64,000 nucleotides of DNA, from contig CM076943.1 of NCBI GenBank assembly GCA_039566865.1, positions 13,812,001 through 13,876,000 on the forward strand. The letters run 5' to 3'. The stretch comes from Aurelia coerulea (taxonomy: Eukaryota; Cnidaria; Scyphozoa; Semaeostomeae; Ulmaridae). Under the pieces are notes generated by a model that worked only from the letters and a program-made list of their open reading frames with translations, did no database searches and was not told the origin of the DNA. The translations under genes and the position numbers were made by a program. Every line of letters begins with the position of its first letter. The first letter of the stretch is position 1. This document shows positions 49,288 through 60,749 of this stretch, piece by piece.

Positions 49288-50309
49288 GTATGTGGAGTTT
49301 CTTGAACAAGTTTCTTGTGAAAAACCTGCTAATCAATCCTTGAATGGTAAGAAAAGAAGGCAAGAGCAGAAAATCCACCAACTGAGAGTGCTTAATGGTA
49401 AATGTTTTCAAGGATGTTTATAAGCCAATAATGATTATCTATTTTTATGATGAACTATGCTCCGAGTTGGCACCATATAGTTCCTTAGCTTTGAGCATGA
49501 CAGTATAATGCTCCCAGCCAGCAACATATTCTTCCTTCCTAATCAGCTGTTGCAGGTTGTGTGTGAGGATTTTTGAGAAGACAGTGCTGTACCTTTAATC
49601 ATCCATTGGTTGCTGATGTACATTATATAGCACAGAAGAGCCCTACTCTTTAGCTTAAAAAACCTTGTTTCAAAATGTTCACAAGGGAACATGTTGGCCC
49701 ATGTTATTATGGAACATGAAGATTGTTATGGAACCTATAAGAAACTTAAGAAACTCTTGGTACCCAAAATCTGACAATTTCAAGAAACTTTCAGTACTGG
49801 TCCAAATTCTTAGTTGTTTTAAATATGTGTACTGTAGGCATTGCATGAAATATATCTGAGTGTAGCCTGAAAAGTTTCTTATCTGTTTGATACAATGAAT
49901 TTCTAGTGTCTGAGTTTCTGATTTGACAAGTCATTGCTTCATATCTCTGCAGTGACAGCTGCTAGATCTTACTAGTACACAGTACAGGCCATGTATACAT
50001 CGACACCACAAGACCTCTCAATGATCCGCAAGAATTTTCCACATAAATTCTTTCAAGAATTTTCAAGGAGTGTGAAAACATTTGGCAATTCATTGATCTT
50101 TATAAAATTGTTAACATAACACTACCAATGTACACTGACCTGTGCTGTAAATTTATGAGGCCAAAAGATGAGGCAAGTAAGCAGAAAACTACACAGTATT
50201 TATGTTTGAGACATTATCATATCAAGACATGATATTGGCATTTTGCACAAGCTAAATGGTGATAGTTTGTATCTGAAACAGCACTTTTAAGTTCTCTTCA
50301 ACAAAAGCC
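49288..50309. other. Unannotated stretch
   Basis: About 1 kb without a supported gene. Repeated GTTTCTT and AGAAACTT words give it a low-complexity flavour. Confidence 0.4.
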
Positions 50310-50643
50310 AGATACTATGGAGTCACATCGTGGACAAAAGTCGTAACACTCATTTCATGTCGTAACGTCTGAATCGTGTCGTTCGTCTTTAGTCGAATCA
50401 TGTTGTTCACCGTAAATCATGTCGTACAATGCGATCAGTGAATGCGATGCATCATGTATGGGATCTCACCACCTTAACGACACGATTCACGGTACCACCT
50501 TAACGACTCGATATCCCATTTCATGTCGTCCCCTGTTTCAGGTCGATCAAACTAATCGGTTATTTTTTGTTGATTTCTGATCGCATAATCACAACTTAGT
50601 GATCATACATCAAAGCTGAAAAGGAAGTATGTAGAAAGTTTCT

Positions 50644-51350
50644 GTGAAAAGCAAGTATTCTGAAATATCCCTAGCCTGTCTAAACTCTGATCGGAACAGT
50701 AAACTACGAACTTATAAGACATTTAAATTTAATTTTAAACTAGAAACCTTTTTGACTAAAGACCTAACTTTCGAACATAGAAAAGTACTGAGTAAGTTCA
50801 GATGTAGTGATCATACACTTTTGATTGAGGTGGGAACAACGTCTTTGCAAAATGTGCCAGTTAAACATAGTCGAAGACGAATTTCACTTTTTGACAATGT
50901 GCCCAGCATATGATAATTTAAGAATTGGCCTACTTTTAGCGGTGAACGTCGAGCTCTTAGACCCAAAGATACAGTTTTCCAATATTATGAGTAGCGAAAA
51001 CACTGCAGTTCTTAGATGCCTGGCTGAGTTTGTTATTGATGCTAACAAGCTGAGAGACTCGCTTCATATTGTTACCTAGGCCCAGCCTGGATGTTCCAAG
51101 ATACCTAAACACATTCTCCTTTTTTTTTGTTGCTGCTATTTTACATTTCACCGTAGCTTTATTTGATACATTTTAGTTCATTTCTCTTTTTATTTAGTTC
51201 ACAGTCTTTTGTTCAAGTTTTTCATCGTTACTGTAATTTGTATTTAATATTATGTGTTATTTTATTTTAGTTTTATAGCTGCCATGCCTGTAATAAGGTA
51301 GAGCTTTTTCATGCTATTGTTATTATCATGTTATAGTATTTATTGATTAG
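50644..51350 (+). pseudogene. LINE 3' fragment with C-terminal zinc motif
   Basis: The readable C-terminus of a non-LTR element: SKLRTYKTFKFNF-like residues, then a frameshift near 50,830, then CKMCQLNIVEDEFHFLTMCP (a CCHC-type motif) and DANKLRDSL to the stop at 51,079. An AT-rich 3' UTR follows. It is nested in the TIR transposon and has one evident frameshift. Confidence 0.75.
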
Positions 51351-51389
51351 CAGATTCATCGAAGCAAAAGCAACACCCTGTTATCCAAA

Positions 51390-51872
51390 ATGGCGTCACC
51401 AGATGAGAGTCCACAAGAAAATATCAGATTTTTCATTCGTTCCAATTTGCAACAAATATTGAGGAACCTGGAACAAAATCCTGATCCCAACATTCTGGAT
51501 CACTCATTGTATAAAATGCAACAGATTATTGATATGTGTTTGCACTGCAACAGTTTTAGGCACAGGGCAGATTTTTTTGTAAACGATGATGTGATTAATT
51601 CGCTGATCATAGCTTATGACCTTTTGGAAGAAGATCTGGAAAGAAGCAGCAGCTGCCCAGATATAGATGATGAAAACGAGTCCAAGTTGGGAAGGCCGTG
51701 TTTGAAAATACCAAATGATACCTTGAGTCTTTATCTTCAATACAGTTTTTCCTTACCAAAGATTGCAGCCCTGTTTGGTGTCAGCACAAAAACCATCAAA
51801 AGGAGAGTACAGCAGTTTGGTTTAGAAGATAAGGTACAAAAGATTTCTGACCTAAGACCATTTGCCAATTAG
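51390..51872 (+). CDS. Helix-turn-helix protein encoded in the TIR transposon
   Basis: 160 residues from ATGGCGTCACCAG to TAG, uninterrupted. The first hundred residues are helical and acidic, with a DIDDENESK linker. Residues 101-145 (GRPCLKIPND, then LPKIAALFGVSTKTIKRRVQ) form a clear HTH of the kind found ahead of integrase cores in eukaryotic IS3-like and related transposases. The protein stops just after the HTH at LRPFAN, so it can bind DNA at most and cannot catalyse transposition. It may be a truncated transposase or a self-repressor. Function is inferred. Confidence 0.6.
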   Translation: MASPDESPQENIRFFIRSNLQQILRNLEQNPDPNILDHSLYKMQQIIDMCLHCNSFRHRADFFVNDDVINSLIIAYDLLEEDLERSSSCPDIDDENESKLGRPCLKIPNDTLSLYLQYSFSLPKIAALFGVSTKTIKRRVQQFGLEDKVQKISDLRPFAN

Positions 51873-52559
51873 GAAAAAGGGATTGAGGCGAGCGCGGCCA
51901 ATTCCGACAGCCCTAGTAACATCGGGAATCCTCTCCACTTCAGAATATCTTATTCGATGTATTTCCCACGATCGATTTGTAGAGTAGGGCACATAAACAA
52001 ACGATCGGCTGATTTGACCCCTTACTTCAAATGTAATTAGTCAAAAACTTGGAAGAAAATTTTGAAAAATCAACGAAAACTGGTCGATCGTCTTGGGCTC
52101 ATTCTGAAGTGGATAAATCGAGAAACTGAAAACAAACTTTTGGAGGATCTTATTTCAACCCTTTTTAAGGTATTTAATCATTAATATGGAGTTAGTAAGT
52201 GCATTTAGTAGGAAAACGAGCACGATCCATTTGGGAGGAAAAAGGGCCTAAGTAGAAATTTTTGGGATTTTCCCCACAGCTTTGAAAAAAGAAAAAAGAA
52301 AAAAGGTAGTTATCTTGCTGGGAAGCAGTTGATCGTCCAAGCGTCGGACGTGGTAAACCACTTGGAAGAGGAGGTGGCGTTGAACGTACACTAGTGCTTG
52401 TTGATGGTGCACTAGCACTGCACTACCATCTTAAATGTCACGTAGAGCGTTTCGCAATATAGCGGCCACTCTTTCTCTGGCCACTCTTTCGTTGTCGTTG
52501 TTTCCCGCCATGTTAACTCTACTGATCGTGGCACACCTCAATGTTGCAACTGATCATAT
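51873..52559. other. Interior of TIR transposon after the HTH ORF
   Basis: No reading frame with integrase motifs was found. The stretch probably marks an internal deletion. Confidence 0.4.
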
Positions 52560-52839
52560 GGTTAAAACTTGATCGCTGGGTGATTGTGCGATCAGAAATC
52601 AACCGATTAGTTTGATCGACCTGAAACAGGGGACGACATGAAATGGGATATCGAGTCGTTAAGGTGGTACCGCGAATCGTGTCGTTAAGGTGGGGAGATC
52701 CCATACATGATAAATCGCATTGTACGACATGATTTACGGTGAACAACAAGATTCAACTAAAGACCAACGACACGATTCAGACGTTACGACATGAAATGAG
52801 TGTTACGACTTTTGTCCACGATGTGACTCCATAAGATAC

Positions 52840-54560
52840 CCCCTTATTGTGCTTTCACAAGACAATGACAGGAATTTTGTTCAGTTGCAATGAGCATGTG
52901 GACCAATACACGAAAAGGCCAATAAGCGAACATCAATTACAGCTGCTTTCTCCTGATAATGCAGCCACCATTTTATAGATCCAAGCAGCGCGTCTTCAGG
53001 ATAAATTGATGTGTGATTCCTTTATTAACATAGTTCTTTGCTAAGAGTTTCCATTGATGGTTTCATAGGCTGATGATCATTTGGTAGAACAGATGTGTTC
53101 TTTTGTTGGATAACCTAAGATAATAATAGAGAGTTGAGTCATTATTAAAGGTTAGCCCATCTTGACATACTGTAATTAAATCCAGAAGAACTGAGGAAAA
53201 GCATAGTACATAAAAATACTGCAATGACAGAAAAAGCATGCAGAAAAATCCATATGGTGCTTAGAAAAGGGCATTTAAAAATGGCACAACCCTGTAATCC
53301 TTTAAACTCAACACATTTTCAGAGGCAAAAATACCATGGGAAGGATACTTGTCTCTGCCCCTTGCACGCACAAGTGCACAATACACCAGTTTTCAACAAG
53401 ATCACCTCAGGTTTGAAAATCTGTTGTTCAAAGTGTGCCAAAAATGTCTTGTGTAAATTCTCTAGTGCTGAATTGCCAAAATACTCTCCATGGCAGCTTG
53501 CCCTACCTAGTCCAAATTATGCGCCATTTGCACAAGTTACTCTTCTCTTGCTGTCCAAGTTTGTGGTTGTTTTTAGATTATACAGTAGGTATATGCTCAA
53601 TACTCACAGCAGCCTACATTTTAACACTTTGTCTAGAGAAGTTGATATTGAGCACAAATACATTGGTCTACTCCATTTTTAATCCGTACATGGAAGGCAA
53701 ACTTCAGGGGTAAGATTACATATAATTTCCAGGGTTAATATCCAAGACTCTACCCAACCTTGAAATCCAGGGATGTTGTACAGAAGCTCCCAGTCTCCCA
53801 GAAATCAAGGGATGAATGAAATGAAAAACTGAAGAACCTCCCTGGCCCTGGAATCCAGGGACCCCAGCCAGTAGCCAGTAAAACATCCCCTGGATTCCAC
53901 CATCCTCATAGCAAACACCCTTCATTTTCCAGGGCTAAACTTTGTCTGTCAAAGGTGCCTTCCATCATGAACCTATATGGATTAAAAAATGGAATAGGCC
54001 ATGATGATTGGGAGGTCAGTGAGTGAAGAATAACAAATCGAACTTACCTGTTTCCAGTATACTGATACAAATGTCCTTTCTATGGTGTAAATATAACTTG
54101 CTGGATATTAGATGACGGGCAATAGGCTTTATAGCATCACGGGAGCGCCGATTGACGATGGTGGTTGTCAACAGAACAGTGAAATTTAGGCCCAACTTCG
54201 TTGCGATGATTAGAGCGGCAGCTTGACAAAATATCGTTGATCTTTAAATCCATGGGCAGTTTGGCAAGTGTGTCCCGTCTGTCTGTAAATGTTCTAATGG
54301 CTGAGCGCGTGACAGTATCGTTAAACCTATTCGCAATCCGTATTCGCAGTCAGTTGCCTTCTTCAGTCACGCAACCAACTTGATGTTCTGTGTTTTACAT
54401 CGAAGCTTATTGCAAGTGCTCGCTATTGTTTCAATGTGACCTTTTGCACTTACACAGATATGAATACTGGCTCCTGATTGGTCAATATGGGCACATCAGA
54501 ACGAGGAGAGGGGCGCACTGTACCAGACTCTCTGTTTTTATGTTAGAGAGGCTGGACCCA
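52840..54560. other. Unannotated stretch with CCAGGG motifs
   Basis: About 1.7 kb. A cluster of CCCTGG and TCCAGGGA words at 53,730-53,930 makes several small inverted repeats. A plus frame at 53,224-53,682 (152 codons) is not recognised and is probably chance. Confidence 0.4.
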
Positions 54561-54569
54561 GAGTAATAT

Positions 54570-56180
54570 GATGGGTCCATGAAAGATTTTCGTCTATAGT
54601 TAGACCCAGATATTTAATGCTGGTTGTATGGGTGATATTTTCTAGAAATTTGGATTGGTATTTTTTACAGTACACGGCGCGTTTTAGTGAACAAAGACAG
54701 AGTAGTTTGTTTTTTCAATGCTTAGGATGAGCTCGTGTGACTTCAGCCAGCAATCTAATTTAGAAAGCTCAGCATTGTAGTTTCTGTTAGCTGAATGTCG
54801 CTGCCAAAACAAAAGATATTGGTGTCATCTGCAAAAAGTCTAGGATGAAGGGTGGTTTCTTCATGCATATCATTGACGTTAAGATCGAAAAGAATGGGGC
54901 CAAGGACGGAGCCCTTAGGAACACTTATATCAATGACCTGGGTATTGGATTTTGTTCCATTAATGAAAACATACTGTTGTCGGTTTTCTAGGTAAGATTG
55001 GAACCATTGGTTAGTAATTCCCCTAAAGCCATAATGTCCATAACATTCGAACTTACGGAGAAGAATTTTGTGGTCAATCGTATCAAATGATTTTTCAAGT
55101 CAAGGAATACACCAATGACAACATTGTTACGGTCCAGATTTTGGTACACCTCGTTCATAGCCTCGATTAATGCGTGGAGAGTTGAATGTCCTTCGCGGAA
55201 ACCAAATTGTAGACGATACAGATACAGCAAGTTTCTTTTTCAGCAAGAAAGGCATTTATTCTGTTTGCCATCAGTCGTTCAAAGATTTTCTCAAAGCAAG
55301 GGAGCAGCGAGATTGGTCTGTAATTTCCCCAATCTTAGCAATCACCTTCTTCGAATACAGGGATTACTTTTGCAATTTCCAAATATTTGGAAAGATTCCA
55401 GGGCTGATGGAGCAATTGTAAATATGGGTAAGAGGTTTCAATAAGATGTTTGCGCAAAGTTTTAAAAGTTTTGTTTCAATGTTATCGTCTTCTAGTGCTT
55501 TTTTGGTTTTTAATCTTGAAATTTCAAGTAGTACCTCGTCAATGGCTACGAGACTTGCCGAGAGAGTCTGGCTGTTTGGGTTTTTTACAAAAGAATCAAA
55601 AAGAGTGCTGGTTGATTCAATATTTTCGCCTACTTTTTTCCCAATGGTGCAGAAGAACTGGTTCAAAGAGTTTGCAATCTCGACATCTTTTTCAGTTCGG
55701 TTTTCTTCTCACCATAAATACTGCTTGTTGCAGTGGGCGATTTGTTCTTATTTGGATTGAGAATTTAGTTTAAAGTTGCCTACATCGAATTTATTCTTGA
55801 ATTTTTTCACTAAATTTAGCATTATAATAATTTTTCTCAGCTCGCCTTAGACAAGATGATAGTATATTCATATACATTTTGAATTTTTCTAACGAGATTT
55901 GCAATTTTTGCATATGGTATTTTGAAAAGAGGTTGCTCTTTTTTCGAATGCATTTTCTGAGGATTTTGTAATCCAAGGTTTGTCTTTGACACACTTTTTG
56001 ATAGTTGTTGTTGAGGAAAGGCCTTTTCAAAACAATTGGTAACTTTTGCCGTGAATTTTATGGTGCATTCGTTGGCATCATAATAGGCTGAACAAACATC
56101 AGACCAATCTTTCCTGCTGAGATGGTCTTTGATTGAAGCAAAATTCACAGTGCTGGAGTGAACCAACAAATCCGTATACC
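54570..56180 (-). pseudogene. LINE reverse-transcriptase relic, minus strand
   Basis: Read on the minus strand from 56,169: the linker region (DWSDVCSAYYD, AEKNYYNAKF), then DEVLLEISRLKTKKALEDDN (55,364-55,666), GFREGHSTLHALIEAMN and GVFLDL (54,988-55,230), FADDTNIFCFG near 54,820, and TIDENLSWTHHI near 54,580. Several frameshifts separate the pieces. The 3' end is cut off at about 54,565. It is of CR1/jockey type. Confidence 0.85.
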
Positions 56181-58480
56181 GGGTGAGCCAGGAATAAGTC
56201 CCTACGTTCGAAAATTGGTAGCATCACAAGTACTTCATTGATTTGAATGATTCAAATTCTAGCTAAAAGACAAAAGATCAAAGTATTTTTTGTAATTTTT
56301 TTCGTCTTCTTACGAGCACTGCAAATATAGGTAAATTGAACTTAACAAAAATTTCATGTTTTCAAAATGACTGAAAAGGACCTAAAACACTTGATCAAAT
56401 CAATAAGACTCTCCTTACACAACAATACACACGGGTGTTTCACCTTTCTCAAGAGTAAAGAAATATAGATTCTCAAACAGATACCAAAGAATTTCAATTC
56501 CATGGCAATAAATTTGCCATGGCAATAAATTTGCAGATGATATCTCTCACCCATGAGAAATTGCTTTTTTCTGTTGTTCTGAGCTAGGCGTCTTTTACGA
56601 TTTGATCGTATATTTTCGGCCATTTTCGATCATTTTGCAACCACAAGGCTTTTAAAATTTTGAATTTACCAATCTTTCCAATACTCGTAGCATGGCAAGA
56701 AAAGTCACAAAAATACTTCAATCTTTTGGCATGAATTTTCAAAAGTGGCAGCTCTATATATCTCCCTCAGTAACTGGCGCACAAAACTTAACTTTCAATA
56801 CACTTGAATGCCAATTACTTACAAGCACAAGGGGCACATTTAAACCTTTGCACGAGTCAGATGTAGTCTTCTTTCAAGAAAAAACCAGGGGCAGACTGGT
56901 AGTATAATTAGAGTCCGGGCGATTGAGCCAGAAAGGAGCCCAATACCAAGGCAAGCGAAGCGAGCAGACAAATGTTTTTGGGGGGGGGGTCCAGGGTACT
57001 CCCTCAAAAACTATTGCAGACAAGCTCCTTAGAATGGCTTAAAATGGTACTGAAATCATTTCTGGTAATTTGAATGGTCTAACGATGCGCTGCATTTGCT
57101 ATCTAAGTTCTCAAGCTATCATTGAAGAATGTAGTTCTTGATAAAGACCAAACTCTGGAGAAACCTATAAGTTGAATACGAGAATGCCGAGCAACAACTT
57201 CAATGCCGGCCAAAAGTCTTGGAACACCTTTGCTATTTTTGCATTTTTTTTGCGATTTCCTCCTCTCCCCCTCAGAACAATGTAGTTCTGTGATGATAAA
57301 ATGGGGATGGCAGGACGATTCGCGACTCTGATGGAATGCTAGGACAATAACCTTGCAAATCAACATTGTTTTGGGGGTGAGGGGGTGTTTAAGCCTTATC
57401 GCTATGGTTAGAACTGCGGATTTTCAAGAAATGGCCTAAGTGTTCCAAGGAATTTTGGCAGGCATTGTTGGTGCGGGGACTTACGCTGTGGCTTGGCCAG
57501 GACAAAATTGGAATAAAGCAGAATGATAGGGTCTTGGGCAAGCCCCTCTGGAAAATTTTTCAGAACACGCCCTCTACTTTGGCTTAGAATACTTCTACAG
57601 ATCCCATATTAGCAGGCGCTGAAATAGAATTTTCATCATTTGCAACAATCGCTTTTATAAATCAGCATCTGTAAAGATAATTTTCTTTGACTTAGAATGC
57701 CTTAAAATTCAGGTTCAAGTTCAGAACCGGATCAGGACCGAGTTACTATGAAATAGAAATTGGGACCGAGTTATGAAACTATTGAGGGGTGTCACACCCC
57801 CCCCACACCTCCTCATTTGCGCCCCTGACATGTATCTATTGGGCCCAATAGGCCTGAGGCCCTCCATTGTCTACATTTGCAGATTTCCCAAAACTTGTTT
57901 GTCCGCCAGTGCCAGTCGAAAGCATTCAGTTCATTGCTGCCCAGTTGCACTCTTTGGACATCTTTAATGCCAGATACCTAAAAAGTCACTTATAAAGACT
58001 TATTACAGGCCCCTTCATAACCACTTCCGTTGCTTTCATTTGGCTGCTTTGCAACTTGTGCAAAGTTAAGCCAAAACAGCCGTCTAAAAGTATCTTTTTG
58101 AAGTATAGAAGGGGCTTAAAAGGGCCCTTGATGATGGGGGCTCCTCGGAAACAACGAACATCGGTGAACTGAGAATTGACCCATTCTCCTCCCTCAGTGG
58201 CAGTGCACGGTAAGAACACTCTCCTTACCACAACGGCGAAGTCTCCTTCGCGCTCCCCATAACTTAAATAATGTGGCAAAGTGACGGAAGGTTCGATGAT
58301 AATATAGTACAATCAGAGCTTCAGCTTTTGCGTTGTGAAATTTCCCGCAATGCAAATAGGCCTTTCCCATAATTACGTCATAGCCCAAGCGGTGCGCATC
58401 GCATCATGGGACTAGTACACTAGTAGTTAAAAATCTGATCTCATGTTGTGATTTGTATGGAGTTGCAAGGAAGCGTGCGG
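56181..58480. other. Unannotated stretch
   Basis: No gene supported. It contains a duplicated ATGGCAATAAATTTGC pair (about 56,502 and 56,519), a G9 run at 56,978, a short GGACCGAGTTA duplication at 57,736, and an SBS-like site at 58,393. ACCGGGTGAGCC at 56,178 is an isolated possible transposon end. Confidence 0.4.
58393..58416 (-). promoter_or_regulatory. SBS-like motif with adjacent CRE, upstream of the THAP ORF
   Basis: The minus strand reads ACTAGTCCCATGATGCGATG. About 20 bp to the left is ATTACGTCAT. The same CRE-then-SBS order is found in the arms of the element at 46,124-47,544. Confidence 0.4.
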
Positions 58481-58666
58481 AAGTAAGTGGTTTAGCGTGA
58501 TAAATATTGAAGAAAAACATGAAAAGATCAACTGAATTTACAGATGAGTATGCCCCTAGATTTTTGCAAAACTCTGTCCGGGGATCGGTGCGACAGAATT
58601 GCAGATTCGAGAAGTTTTAGCGGAGGAAGATGACAAATGCTCAACACGGCCTAACGTCAACATGAC

Positions 58667-58993
58667 ATGGTCAACGTGAACGAAAATGGGCAAAGGGAAG
58701 AGAAAGCTGTCGTTCTGGGATTCACATACTGTGTTCCTGACTGCTTTATCAAAAGTAGATGGAATCCAGAACTTTCATTTTGCAATTTTCCCAACGAAAA
58801 GAGTGCAGAAGAGCAGGAACTGCGAAAGAAATGGTTGCACATGATTTCACGAAAGGATTTCAAGGCGCCAAGGTTGGGACACAGAATGTGTTCAAAGCAT
58901 TTCGTTGGGGGGCAAAAAACATGCAAGAATGATATTCCCACTATTGTGCCAAAACCTAAAGACGAGAAAGGGCCGACAGAGGGCCACAAATAA
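58667..58993 (+). CDS. THAP-domain protein, short ORF
   Basis: 108 residues from ATGGTCAACGTG to TAA. It has a C2CH THAP finger: C22-V-P-D-C26, the conserved proline motif FPNEK at 41, W56, and C75-S-K-H78, followed by DIPTIVPK at 89 in place of the usual AVPTIF box. All metal ligands are present. THAP fingers bind DNA and are found in P-type transposases and derived transcription factors. Nothing follows the finger, and an inverted copy of part of it lies just downstream next to a LINE, so the original gene or transposon was probably cut by that insertion. It may be a truncated transposase. Confidence 0.7.
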   Translation: MVNVNENGQREEKAVVLGFTYCVPDCFIKSRWNPELSFCNFPNEKSAEEQELRKKWLHMISRKDFKAPRLGHRMCSKHFVGGQKTCKNDIPTIVPKPKDEKGPTEGHK

Positions 58994-59091
58994 ATCAAAG
59001 AACAGATAAAATATGCCAAAATGTCAAAGTAAAACCTGGGTCCTTGAAATCCTTTCGCGAAATCATGTGCAACCATTTCTTTCGTAGTTCT
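58817..59091. repeat. Inverted duplication of part of the THAP ORF
   Basis: Bases 58,817-58,870 (GCGAAAGAAATGGTTGCACA and onward) recur inverted at about 59,037-59,091 with about five differences. The spacer is about 166 bp. The second arm abuts the 5' end of the LINE. Confidence 0.8.
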
Positions 59092-60601
59092 GATTCAAAG
59101 CAACGCAGAAGATTTAGAAAAATTTGCAAACACGTACCTTAAAATAATAAATAGCTTAAACGAAATAAACGAAGAAGAAGTGATAATAAACAACTATTTC
59201 AAAAATATTTTTAAAATCGAAACGCCCATTGCGGAAGTAAGCCTGAAGCCAGACTTTGAATCGTTATCGCTGCTGACAGATCAAACAGTGACAAGAATGG
59301 AAACGCAAATGGACACGGAAATCCCTATTGTCTTTGAAACGAAGAAAATCGAACAACTGTCTGCAAACACGAATGATGAATCATCGCCGTCCAGCACAGA
59401 GCAAACAACCGTAAAATTATTCCTGGAACTAAAAGAAGACATGAAAGACATTCAACGAAAATTTGATGAAGTACTACATGCTATTAAAAAAATCGATCAA
59501 ATTGAAATAAATCTAACAAAATGCCAAACTGACTGCCTCCTGATGAATGATAATATTAACCATCTTCAACGCCAAATCAATGAAATAAAAAAAGATCAGG
59601 AATCCCTCAACGGAAATGTGTCCAGTTATTCAGGCAAAATAAATAACTTGATAACCCGCCAAAGCAAAATCGAGTCTGAAGTACTAGTTAGTATCCCCGA
59701 ATCTATACATAAGGAATGTAACACAATAAAGAAATCAATTACCGAAGACCTTACTAAAAGATTCAATAATGACATTGAACAATCCCTATCATTTTCAATC
59801 AATTCACTCAGACAACCAAGCACTACTTACCACACCCCCCAAAGTGCCACTAAACCAAGAACACAAGAAAAGCAACCAACCAAGCAAGTAACGCAACCAG
59901 CCCAAAAACTCCCACGCTCTTACAGCACAGCAATTTCTACCACCCCAACACCACAGCCGCCAAAACAACCAAATCAAAGTTACCCACACGATTCAAGCCA
60001 AAACCCAGCCCCCTCTGGATCCAAGACAAGCGAATCTAACGATGCAAAGCCATTTATTAACGATGGAAAACAATCAAAAACCTTCGAACAAAGAAATGTT
60101 TTAATCGGAGATTCCAACATAAAATACATCTCCTCAACCAGATTCCCAGAAAAAATAGCAAAAATAAGATGTGGTACTTACCAAAGCCTCCCAGAAACAA
60201 TCCAAAACATTGAGCTCCAAAATGCAAGACGTATAATTTTGCATCTAGGCACTAATGATATTGAAACGGCAAAATCCCCTCAAGAATTTGAAGAACATGT
60301 CCTAAAAGCCTTGGAAGCGATTTCAAATAAATACCCAGATGCTGAAATAACATTATCAGAACTCTTCCCAAGAAAAGACAACCAATACACGAAAGTTCAA
60401 ATGGCTAATGAAATATTGAACAAAATTGCCAACACAATACCATGGAAAGGACTGCTGGGTCTTCTCGGTCATCCATACATCGAAGAAGACATGCTCGAAG
60501 ACGCCAAACATCTGAATAGATATGGACTGAAGCCCTTCATCACTAGCATCAAAAATGTCCTCTTTGGCTATCGTCATTTCAAAGAATATTCCATTTGGTA
60601 A
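59048..60601 (+). CDS. LINE ORF1 with coiled coil and SGNH esterase domain
   Basis: The frame is open from 59,048 and the stop is TAA at 60,599. The LINE itself seems to begin near 59,090. No ATG exists before 59,297, so the true N-terminus is probably lost by 5' truncation; counting from GTG at 59,180 gives 473 residues. Residues about 80-190 are helical and coiled-coil-like, about 215-285 are a P/Q/T/S-rich linker, and about 308-455 are an SGNH hydrolase: GDSN at 310, LHLGTND with GTND at 357, and D441-A-K-H444. All catalytic positions look intact. Esterase ORF1 proteins are known in CR1-type LINEs. ORF2 starts 148 bp downstream. Confidence 0.9.
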   Translation, partial: NPFAKSCATISFVVLIQSNAEDLEKFANTYLKIINSLNEINEEEVIINNYFKNIFKIETPIAEVSLKPDFESLSLLTDQTVTRMETQMDTEIPIVFETKKIEQLSANTNDESSPSSTEQTTVKLFLELKEDMKDIQRKFDEVLHAIKKIDQIEINLTKCQTDCLLMNDNINHLQRQINEIKKDQESLNGNVSSYSGKINNLITRQSKIESEVLVSIPESIHKECNTIKKSITEDLTKRFNNDIEQSLSFSINSLRQPSTTYHTPQSATKPRTQEKQPTKQVTQPAQKLPRSYSTAISTTPTPQPPKQPNQSYPHDSSQNPAPSGSKTSESNDAKPFINDGKQSKTFEQRNVLIGDSNIKYISSTRFPEKIAKIRCGTYQSLPETIQNIELQNARRIILHLGTNDIETAKSPQEFEEHVLKALEAISNKYPDAEITLSELFPRKDNQYTKVQMANEILNKIANTIPWKGLLGLLGHPYIEEDMLEDAKHLNRYGLKPFITSIKNVLFGYRHFKEYSIW

Positions 60602-60749
60602 TTAATCAAACTTATGCTCTTTAGGAAATCTTCATGTTATTTAACCTACTTGACCCTTTTAAATTACAATATAAATTCGACCTGTGCCCATTTGTCGAAA
60701 TGTTAGCTAAGTAACCGTTGTTGATTTTGATTGATCACCAACAACAGAA

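Larger units (their letters stand above)
50316..52833. mobile_element. 2.5-kb TIR transposon with HTH ORF (IS3EU-like candidate)
   Basis: Inverted arms of about 280 bp (50,316 to about 50,595 and about 52,560-52,833) begin TATGGAGTCACATCGTGGAC and match with few differences, so they are young or recently homogenised. A 6-bp duplication AGATAC flanks the element (50,310-50,315 and 52,834-52,839). The arms contain repeated CATGTCGTA and CCACCTTAACGAC words, likely transposase-binding sites. Inside are a LINE fragment (50,644 to about 51,350) and an ORF with a helix-turn-helix. A 6-bp duplication plus HTH fits IS3EU-type integrase-like transposons, but no integrase core remains. Confidence 0.8.

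Noticed and set aside
53224..53682. 152-codon plus-strand frame
   Set aside because: No domain, no signal peptide, composition like its surroundings; likely chance.
58657..59076. 139-codon minus-strand frame
   Set aside because: It is the antisense shadow of the THAP ORF and of its inverted copy.
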